A DNA stretch of 7,409 nt from Candidatus Hydrogenedentota bacterium (GTDB lineage Bacteria; Hydrogenedentota; Hydrogenedentia; Hydrogenedentales; SCBR16-9): positions 1 to 7,409 of the forward strand of contig SKJD01000203.1 of the NCBI GenBank assembly GCA_007116095.1, given 5' to 3'. This document shows, one piece after another, positions 1 to 4,531 of this stretch. The notes under the pieces were generated by a model. That model saw only the letters and a program-made list of their open reading frames with translations. It searched no databases and was not told the DNA's origin. The position numbers and the translations under genes were made by a program. The first letter of the stretch is position 1; each line of letters opens with the position of its first letter.

Positions 1-3
1 TAC

Positions 4-49
4 AGAAAAAGCCCCGCGAATCTGGCTGTGAAATGCCGATCCGCGGGGT
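4..49 (-). terminator. Rho-independent terminator after the pilin-like gene
   Basis: Read on the minus strand, a GC stem is followed directly by TTTTTCT (complement of 4-10). The outer stem pairs 12-18 (CCCCGCG) with 42-48 (CGCGGGG). The stem continues inward with 20-22 against 38-40 and 24-26 against 35-37, broken by one mismatch (19/41) and one bulged base (23), leaving an 8-nt loop. It lies about 75 bases past the stop codon of the minus-strand gene. The T tract is on the minus strand only, so it serves that gene and not one entering from the left. Confidence 0.85.
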
Positions 50-122
50 GATTCTTTGTCATGGTCTGTTGCGGTGCTTTACGTGTCGTTAATCAACACC
101 GCTTGTCGTTCCTACCGACCGA

Positions 123-1187
123 TCAGCCCTGCCCGGTGAAGGACTGGGCTACGTTGCCGTACATGATGCCATAGTCGATGTTGCCATTCCACGGCGGACC
201 CTGCGGCGCGGGGTCCAGCGGGAAGCTGTTCGCCGGGTAGCGCAGGAAGCGAACGGAGCCGTCCATGTACAGGACGTTGGCCCCGCCCGGCACATGGTTG
301 AAGCGCATCGTCGAACCGCCGGCTTCCGCGGTGGGCATATCCCGGCCATCACCCGCTGCGGACGAAGAGTCGAACATCACCACGATTTCGCTCTGCGCCT
401 GGGCACCAGCGCCTGGATTGTTGATGTCGGTGATCATGAAGCGCTCCACGCCTTCCTGCAATTTGGTGAAGCTTTTGGCGCCAATCTGTTTGTTGCTGCC
501 CACCATCATCGGGTTGCACCACTGCGCCAGTTCTGGAATGGAGCCACAGGTCAAATCGCCCATGTGTATTTCTAGCGCCCAGCTCCCGGCAATCGGTTCA
601 CAGGCGGTGCCGCCGAATTCAATAAAGGTGGCTTGGCTACCCCCAGTGAACCAGGAAACCTGGGCCTGGGCTGCGTGAATCGCTTGTACCGCAAACCAGT
701 CCCAAACCACATAACCTATAAAGACATAGGAGCGGGCATTGCTCAGGGCATAGCTCAGACATTCCCGGTCCCGCCAGGGCTCGGCAGCGGTCAAAGCCGG
801 GTTGCTTGCTGCATCCTGGACTCTCTCCATTACATCCCAGGGGTCGCCTGGCGGCACATAGGCTTCGCCTTGCGTGCCAATCGAGTGATTGTCGGAAGGA
901 CACAGCGCGATGGCGTAATCATTCCAGTAATCCGGGTAAATCGCATCGGCGTCCGGCATCCAGTTGACTTCAAACCACTTCGAACGCGGCGGAAAATGTC
1001 CCCGGTTTTCCCCGGAGTACATCTTCATGATCAGGCCCCACTGCTTCAGGTTGTTGGCGCAGGAAGCGCGACGTGCGGCTTCCCGTGCCCGCGCCAGTGC
1101 GGGCAACAAGATGGCGGCTAGAATGCCGATGATGGCAATGACCACCAATAACTCAATGAGGGTAAACCCTCTGTGCTTACGTTGCAT
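123..1187 (-). CDS. Prepilin-type N-terminal cleavage/methylation protein (DUF1559-like, type II pseudopilin)
   Basis: This encodes a 354-residue envelope protein with a class III signal peptide: a short basic leader MQRKHRG, predicted prepilin peptidase cleavage between G7 and F8, Glu at mature position 5 (E12), and a hydrophobic helix of about residues 8-31. A conserved stretch follows (C43 to Y57, [15 protein letters not shown]), as is usual in this family. The C-terminal processing-associated motif is present as H298...D309-G310 inside [10 protein letters not shown], with ten rather than nine residues between H and DG. Such proteins are very numerous in Planctomycetes, Lentisphaerae and Hydrogenedentota; they resemble type II secretion or type IV pilus minor pilins, but their individual roles are mostly unknown. 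The middle (about 65-290) is Cys- and Trp-containing and I recognise no further domain. The ATG start is supported by GGGAG (1196-1200) eight bases upstream. It stands alone, divergent from the plus-strand genes, with its own terminator. Confidence 0.95.
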   Translation of the reverse strand: MQRKHRGFTLIELLVVIAIIGILAAILLPALARAREAARRASCANNLKQWGLIMKMYSGENRGHFPPRSKWFEVNWMPDADAIYPDYWNDYAIALCPSDNHSIGTQGEAYVPPGDPWDVMERVQDAASNPALTAAEPWRDRECLSYALSNARSYVFIGYVVWDWFAVQAIHAAQAQVSWFTGGSQATFIEFGGTACEPIAGSWALEIHMGDLTCGSIPELAQWCNPMMVGSNKQIGAKSFTKLQEGVERFMITDINNPGAGAQAQSEIVVMFDSSSAAGDGRDMPTAEAGGSTMRFNHVPGGANVLYMDGSVRFLRYPANSFPLDPAPQGPPWNGNIDYGIMYGNVAQSFTGQG

Positions 1188-1207
1188 GAGTCAGTCTCCC
1201 AATCTGG

Positions 1208-1227
1208 GGAATCACAGATATGATTCC
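1208..1227. promoter_or_regulatory. Perfect dyad upstream of the pilin-like gene
   Basis: GGAATCA (1208-1214) and TGATTCC (1221-1227) are perfect inverted repeats separated by six bases. The dyad begins 20 bases before the pilin-like start codon and seven bases before its Shine-Dalgarno. The position fits a repressor site or a hairpin in the 5' leader that could affect translation. No good sigma-70 promoter was found next to it. The function is inferred from position only. Confidence 0.35.
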
Positions 1228-1621
1228 AATAGTTTCCTCATTCCTCCAGCATAGCAATACCGTATCCACCGGGGCCCAACCCAAGTGGCGGCTGTTTGCA
1301 TGGCAGGTTGCCGCCTGCCCCAATACCTCCCTGGGTGTCTGTCAAGTAACTGCTTGTGCGTGGACGAACTGTATTGCTGTCTCATACAGCATGCAGCATG
1401 GCAATCGCATCCCTGCCGGATATACTGACGACAACCTCCTTATTGTCGACAGATCACAAGCTTAAACGCATAACCGGCAAGACTTCAGCACCTGGAAGAC
1501 ACCTCGATGAAAAAGCATTATTAAAATAAATCATGTAAACTATAGTGTTCATCATATACGCACTATATCCGAAAATCAACTCGAATACCACTGTAGTTTG
1601 ACTGGGAGTATACATACAAAA
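1228..1621. other. Non-coding gap with weak dyads
   Basis: I see no convincing gene here on either strand. The left part is GC-moderate and the right part (about 1505-1620) is clearly AT-rich. Small inverted repeats are CTGTAT (1369-1374)/ATACAG (1384-1389) and TATAGTG (1541-1547)/CACTATA (1561-1567). On the minus strand a TTGACA box (complement of 1345-1350 region) occurs, but no matching -10 lies at the proper distance. The stretch presumably contains the pilin-like gene's promoter. Confidence 0.5.
1541..1567. repeat. AT-rich inverted repeat
   Basis: TATAGTG (1541-1547) and CACTATA (1561-1567) are a perfect 7-bp inverted repeat with 13 bases between them, in the most AT-rich part of the gap. 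The arm centres are 20 bases apart, about two helical turns, which would suit a dimeric DNA-binding protein. No adjacent gene is clearly controlled by it. Confidence 0.3.
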
Positions 1622-1658
1622 TCCCGGGATACTTCGAAGTATTCGAAGCATCCCGGGA
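1622..1658. repeat. Long near-perfect hairpin
   Basis: TCCCGGGAT (1622-1630) pairs with ATCCCGGGA (1650-1658). After one A/C mismatch, CTTCGAA (1632-1638) pairs with TTCGAAG (1642-1648) around a GTA loop, giving 16 base pairs in 37 bases. On the minus strand the stem is followed by a short T-rich stretch (TTTTGTATG), so it could act as a weak minus-strand terminator, but no minus-strand gene lies upstream to need one. It sits 31 bases from the MITE left end and outside its target duplication. Confidence 0.7.
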
Positions 1659-1681
1659 CGAGGTTTGAGTTAGCTATGTCA

Positions 1682-1689
1682 TTAACAAC
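1682..1689 (+). repeat. Target site duplication, left copy
   Basis: TTAACAAC directly abuts the left terminal repeat of the MITE-like element and is repeated exactly at 2080-2087, directly abutting its right terminal repeat. An exact 8-bp direct repeat in this place is the footprint of transposition. Confidence 0.85.
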
Positions 1690-1738
1690 GGGTGTAGTTC
1701 TGATATTACCGATCTTTTCAGTTCATAACGAAGCGTAG

Positions 1739-1785
1739 GGGCGAACCTTGTGTTCGCCCACGTGGGTGGGGTTTCCCACCCACGT
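1739..1785. repeat. Two adjacent hairpins inside the MITE
   Basis: GGGCGAAC (1739-1746) pairs perfectly with GTTCGCCC (1752-1759) around a 5-base loop. Immediately after, ACGTGGGTGGG (1760-1770) pairs perfectly with CCCACCCACGT (1775-1785) around GTTT. The second stem overlaps the beginning of the following dRS3-like module by two bases. Confidence 0.75.
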
Positions 1786-1810
1786 CATCCCTGCGAAGGC
1801 AGGGAACCAG
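1784..1810 (+). repeat. dRS3-like palindromic module, left arm
   Basis: A 27-base unit beginning GTCATCCCTGCG and ending GGGAACCAG. It contains its own small palindrome (CCCTGC/GCAGGG) and matches the reverse complement of 1913-1939 at 23 of 27 positions by eye. This resembles the widespread GTCATTCCCGCG...GGGAATCCAG repeat (dRS3 type) whose spurious translation reads VIPAKAG. Confidence 0.7.
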
Positions 1811-1840
1811 TACGTTTATTTAACATGGATACCGTTACCT

Positions 1841-1864
1841 GACCATGCGACCATGCGACCATGC
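1841..1864 (+). repeat. Three-unit 8-bp tandem repeat
   Basis: GACCATGC occurs three times without interruption (1841-1848, 1849-1856, 1857-1864). It lies in the spacer between the two dRS3-like modules and is a likely site of copy-number change. Confidence 0.85.
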
Positions 1865-1912
1865 GCCACAACATGCTGCTTTATTGCTCTATTGTTCTGT
1901 CTTCACGCAATG

Positions 1913-1939
1913 CTGGATTCCTGCCTGCGCAGGAATGAC
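1913..1939 (-). repeat. dRS3-like palindromic module, right arm
   Basis: The unit begins CTGGATTCCTGCC and ends GGAATGAC, in inverted orientation to 1784-1810. Together the two arms form a nested inverted repeat of about 156 bp inside the MITE, which suggests a dRS3-like element carried within it. TTCCTGCCTGCGC from this arm recurs at 4352-4364. Confidence 0.7.
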
Positions 1940-1942
1940 GAT

Positions 1943-1984
1943 CTTGGGGTTCCCAAGTGTTTTGTAGAAAAATCTCAGATTTTT
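1943..1984. repeat. Two small hairpins near the MITE right half
   Basis: CTTGGG (1943-1948)/CCCAAG (1952-1957) forms a perfect 6-bp stem with a GTT loop. AAAAATC (1968-1974)/GATTTTT (1978-1984) forms a 7-bp A/T stem whose right arm is part of a T6 run. The first stem lies 10 bases before the second and could weakly terminate plus-strand transcription, but no gene upstream requires this. Confidence 0.5.
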
Positions 1985-2079
1985 TGCGCCAAAAGACTTT
2001 ATCGCACTTCTAAATGAGGAAATCGTGTCGAAAATCGCAGATAATGTATTGATCTGGCGGTAATATCAGAACTACACCC

Positions 2080-2087
2080 TTAACAAC
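2080..2087 (+). repeat. Target site duplication, right copy
   Basis: TTAACAAC follows the right terminal repeat directly and matches 1682-1689 exactly. Removing the element and one copy would restore an uninterrupted spacer upstream of the oxidoreductase gene. Confidence 0.85.
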
Positions 2088-2334
2088 TTACTTTGAGAAA
2101 CGCAAGAGTTAATTTGGAATGATTTAATCTTCCCATGCGTGTTGCACTGCGCTTTGTAGCCCCGTTGTGCTGCCCCATGTCGAATTGAACCGGGCCGGGT
2201 ACTTGGGCTATGCTGAACTTGAATCGTTTCGATGCCGTGTTGGAGGACATTCCCTGGTTCCTAGTTGTAACGGCATCGGTGGACAGTTTACGCGAAAGAC
2301 GGCATCGCTGCTGTCGCGTCAGGCATGGAATTAT

Positions 2335-2343
2335 TGCTATACA
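2335..2343 (+). promoter_or_regulatory. Candidate extended -10 promoter for the oxidoreductase gene
   Basis: TGC followed by TATACA (2338-2343) matches the extended -10 pattern TGn-TATAAT with two differences in the hexamer. A start near 2350 would leave a leader of about 55 bases, which includes a CTGCAA/TTGCAG dyad (2359-2372) and the Shine-Dalgarno at 2391-2395. No good -35 is visible. The rest of 2088-2390 holds no gene that I can support. Confidence 0.3.
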
Positions 2344-2405
2344 ACCCAGGGTAGCCATCTGCAAGATTGCAGGTGCTTTAACGGAATTAAGGGAGATTTT
2401 TCAGG

Positions 2406-3800
2406 ATGAGTGACAAGGGATTTACAAGACGGTCTTTTTTGGCCGCCACAACATTGAGCGCCGCTGCCGCGGCGACTTTTACGGGCAAGACGCGGGTAAA
2501 CGCGGCCCGGGTGGTTCCCCGCAGGGTGTCCCCGAATGAGAAGCTGAACATCGCGGCAATCGGCTCTGGCGGCATGGGGGCCGGGGACATTATGTCCTGC
2601 CACCGCGAAGGGGAAAATATTGTGGCGCTCTGTGACGTGGACTGGGAGCGCGCAGCGGGCACCTTTGAGAACATCCCGAATGCCCGGCGCTTCAAGGACT
2701 ACCGGGAAATGCTCGAGGAAATGCCGGAGATTGATGCGGTAACCGTCTCAACACCGGACCATGCCCATGCCCATGCCGCCTATACGGCCATGAAATTGGG
2801 TAAGCACGTCTATGTGCAGAAGCCGATGACCTACACCGTCGCGGAAGCCCGCCTCCTGTTGGAAACCGCCCGGGAAACCGGGGTCGCCACGCAGATGGGG
2901 AACCAGGGCCACTGCCAGGACGGCGTTCGTGAACTCTGTGAAATGCTCTGGTCCGGCGCGATTGGCCAGGTGCGCGAAGCCCATGTCTGGACGAATCGTC
3001 CGGTATGGCCGCAAGGGCATGAATACACCGAGATGATGCCCGAAGAGGACATCCCGGAAACGCTGGACTGGGACCTGTGGCTGAACAGCGCCCCCGAGCG
3101 ACCGTTCAACGCGATTTACGTTCCCTTCGGCTGGCGCGGTTGGTGGGACTTTGGCACCGGCGCCCTCGGCGACATGGCCTGCCACATCATGGACCCCGCC
3201 TTCTGGTCACTGCGCCTGATGGATGTGGAAGAATACACCGTCGAGCTGGTGGAAGAAAATGGCAACAACAGCCAGACCTTCCCGGATTCTTCCATCGTCA
3301 AGTACAGCTTCCCGGCGCGTGGCGGCATGGACCCGGTGGATGTCTACTGGTACGATGGCGGCCTTATGCCCCCGCATCCGGAAGGCGTGCCCGAGGATCA
3401 GCGCATTGGTCAGGGTAACAACGGCTCCTATTTTGTCGGGGAAGATGGACACCTCACTGCCGGTGAGTATGGTGGTCAGGCGCGCCTCCTGCCGGATGAG
3501 CGCATGGAAGACTACGAGCGCCCGCCGCAGATCATTCCGCGCATTCCGGACGAAAGCCCCTACCGGAACTGGATTCAGGCCTGCAAGGGCGGCGTACCGG
3601 CAGCCTCGAACTTCGAGTACTCCTGCCCCTTCACCGAGATGGTGGTCTTCGGCAACCTCGCCCTGCGCGCTCCGGGCAAGCTGGAATACAACGCCAAGGA
3701 CATGCACATCAAGAACATGCCCGAAGCGAACCAGTATCTCACCAAGGAATACCGCAGTGGCTGGGAACTGCCCGTACCGACCCCCGGCGCCGGCGCGTAA
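2406..3800 (+). CDS. Tat-exported Gfo/Idh/MocA family oxidoreductase
   Basis: This is a 464-residue NAD(P)-dependent sugar or cyclitol dehydrogenase-like protein. A twin-arginine signal (TRRSFLAAT, R8-R9) and an Ala-rich segment (17-24) direct export in folded form. The Rossmann domain starts near residue 47, with the nucleotide loop G53-S-G-G-M-G58 and the acidic end of strand two, CDVD (76-79). STPDHAHA (115-122) and V-Q-K139-P-M follow, K139 being the usual catalytic lysine (QKP here in place of the common EKP). The C-terminal substrate domain carries QMGNQGH (163-169), NRPVWPQG (197-204) and GALGDMACH (252-260) with D256 and H260, the pattern of the long exported subfamily common in Planctomycetes and relatives. 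Length agrees with that subfamily. The ATG start has GGGAG (2391-2395) ten bases upstream. Substrate is unknown. It is monocistronic by spacing; the glycosidase-like genes downstream suggest sugar catabolism in the envelope. Confidence 0.95.
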   Translation: MSDKGFTRRSFLAATTLSAAAAATFTGKTRVNAARVVPRRVSPNEKLNIAAIGSGGMGAGDIMSCHREGENIVALCDVDWERAAGTFENIPNARRFKDYREMLEEMPEIDAVTVSTPDHAHAHAAYTAMKLGKHVYVQKPMTYTVAEARLLLETARETGVATQMGNQGHCQDGVRELCEMLWSGAIGQVREAHVWTNRPVWPQGHEYTEMMPEEDIPETLDWDLWLNSAPERPFNAIYVPFGWRGWWDFGTGALGDMACHIMDPAFWSLRLMDVEEYTVELVEENGNNSQTFPDSSIVKYSFPARGGMDPVDVYWYDGGLMPPHPEGVPEDQRIGQGNNGSYFVGEDGHLTAGEYGGQARLLPDERMEDYERPPQIIPRIPDESPYRNWIQACKGGVPAASNFEYSCPFTEMVVFGNLALRAPGKLEYNAKDMHIKNMPEANQYLTKEYRSGWELPVPTPGAGA

Positions 3801-3838
3801 GCTCAGAACAACACATCTTTAATCCAGCAACTTTCAAA

Positions 3839-3865
3839 GGCTCCGGAGCTTCAGACTCCGGGGCC
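3839..3865 (+). terminator. GC-rich terminator hairpin candidate
   Basis: GGCTCCGGAG (3839-3848) pairs with CTCCGGGGCC (3856-3865), ten pairs including one T-G wobble, around a 7-base loop. It begins 39 bases after the oxidoreductase stop codon. The following bases (TTGCTGAT) are only weakly T-rich, so it may be an inefficient or factor-assisted terminator, or a 3' stabilising stem. Confidence 0.55.
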
Positions 3866-3896
3866 TTGCTGATCCAGGGGGTGCTTGATTGGTAAT

Positions 3897-3918
3897 GGGT
3901 GTAGTTCTGATTTTACCG
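3897..3918 (+). repeat. Solitary copy of the MITE terminal repeat
   Basis: These 22 bases match the MITE left end (1690-1711) at 21 of 22 positions; the only change is A to T in the TGATATTACC part. Orientation is the same as the left end, so an element would extend rightwards. No full inverted partner is found in the window. The best degenerate candidate is GGCAATAGCAGAAC at 4399-4412. No 8-bp target duplication of TTGGTAAT (3889-3896) was found. Confidence 0.8.
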
Positions 3919-3943
3919 ACAAAATTACTTCGTAGCTCTATGA

Positions 3944-4039
3944 TGCGGATTGATTTTATCCGCAGATGATGCCGATGAACGCAGATTTTGCTTATGACAT
4001 TTCGCTATGCTTTACCACGGAAAGCACGGAAAAGAACGG
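3944..4039. repeat. Short intergenic repeats
   Basis: TGCGGAT (3944-3950)/ATCCGCA (3958-3964) is a perfect inverted repeat with a 7-base loop. It runs into CGCAGAT (3961-3967), which is directly repeated at 3980-3986 after GATGAA-type spacing. Then CACGGAAAG (4016-4024) and CACGGAAAAG (4025-4034) form an imperfect tandem. Motifs of the kind CGCAGATGAACGCAGAT and CACGGAAAGCACGG recur between genes in many environmental bacterial genomes; their function is unknown to me. No gene is supported here. Confidence 0.5.
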
Positions 4040-4053
4040 CGCTTTACATAAAT

Positions 4054-4312
4054 GCTCCGAAGGAGCTGCTTAAATACAGCCCAGGGTTGGACTTGGCCGG
4101 AAGGGCAAGGCCTACCCTGGGTAATGAAACCACCACCTCCACTACGCTGGAAGCGTTGCCCAAAACATGGTGATGTTATATGCTGCTGGCGCCCTTCCGG
4201 GGAGCCATTTCTGGGGGGGGGGAGCTTATCCCGGGGTGGCGACCTGCGACCGAACACAAGCTTCGCCCCTACCGGTCTTACCCCGCGCTACAAGCTGTGA
4301 CCGCTCCGCGGT
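4054..4312. repeat. Chain of short hairpins (structured intergenic repeat)
   Basis: At least five compact stems lie in a row. They are GCTCC/GGAGC with a GAA loop (4054-4066), a 42-base stem (4080-4121), ACGCT/AGCGT with a GGA loop (4144-4156), TGGC-CCC/GGG-GCCA with a TTCC loop (4187-4207), and ACCGC/GCGGT with a TCC loop (4300-4312). The long stem pairs CCCAGGGT (4080-4087) with ACCCTGGG (4114-4121) and CTTG with CAAG further in, ending in a GGAA tetraloop of GNRA type. Open frames crossing this stretch exist in several registers with low-complexity content and none looks like a protein. It resembles hairpin-rich intergenic repeats of PVC-type genomes and may be transcribed. Confidence 0.6.
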
Positions 4313-4449
4313 CCGGTGGGAGCCTTTCGCAAAGTTATATGTCAGTCTGCCTTCCTGCCTGCGCCTGCCCCTACGTCTCACAATGGAACGGTGTTATTGG
4401 CAATAGCAGAACCCCCAGGTATCTGTGCATAAAGCTATACACTATTCCC

Positions 4450-4480
4450 TTGGCTTCGGTACAATGAACTTCGTTATACA
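4450..4480 (+). promoter_or_regulatory. Weak sigma-70-like promoter candidate for the glycosidase-like gene
   Basis: TTGGCT (4450-4455) and TATACA (4475-4480) are separated by 19 bases, slightly more than the ideal. A start near 4487 would leave a leader of about 45 bases before the TTG start. The surrounding stretch 4323-4531 holds no other feature beyond the degenerate repeat remnants at 4352-4364 and 4399-4412. Confidence 0.25.
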
Positions 4481-4531
4481 GTATTTCGTCAAACAGCGTT
4501 GCAGTCATAGAGCAGAAAAAGGGCCTAAATC

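Larger units (their letters stand above)
1690..2079. mobile_element. MITE-like non-autonomous element (390 bp)
   Basis: The ends are perfect 22-bp inverted repeats: 1690-1711, beginning GGGTGTAGTTCTGAT, and its exact reverse complement at 2058-2079. Both are bounded by the 8-bp direct repeat TTAACAAC. There is no transposase gene; the only long open frame inside (1748-2017) reads through hairpin repeats and is not credible as a gene. The interior is dense with structure: hairpins at 1739-1759 and 1760-1785, two inverted dRS3-like modules, a three-unit 8-bp tandem repeat, and hairpins at 1943-1957 and 1968-1984. It was presumably mobilised in trans by a transposase recognising GGGTGTAG ends. 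An 8-bp duplication occurs in several IS families, so I do not name one. A further copy of the end lies at 3897-3918. Confidence 0.85.

Noticed and set aside
1454..1651. Minus-strand open frame of 65 codons
   Set aside because: Its beginning is inside the 1622-1658 hairpin and the remainder is AT-rich spacer; there is no ribosome site.
1748..2017. Open frame of 89 codons inside the MITE on the plus strand
   Set aside because: It reads through hairpins and dRS3-like repeats (VIPAKAG- and LRRND-type spurious peptides), has no ribosome site and no domain.
2210..2413. Open frame of 67 codons ending in an ATGAGTGA overlap with the oxidoreductase start
   Set aside because: The overlap suggested a coupled leader gene, but there is no good ribosome site, the composition is not protein-like, and competing frames of similar length exist in the same stretch.
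2758..2778. Tandem CATGCC units inside the oxidoreductase gene
   Set aside because: They encode the normal conserved DHAHAHA segment of the family, not a mobile or regulatory repeat.
3207..3707. Minus- and plus-strand open frames overlapping the oxidoreductase gene
   Set aside because: These are shadows within a gene whose own frame carries all the family motifs.
3988..4300. Several overlapping small frames in the hairpin chain
   Set aside because: They exist in several registers because the stretch is GC-rich and repetitive; none has a start context or recognisable fold.
3888..4404. ATTGGTAAT (3888-3896) and ATTGGCAAT (4396-4404) as a target duplication for the solo end
   Set aside because: They differ at one base and the sequence adjoining the right copy does not resemble the inverted terminal repeat.
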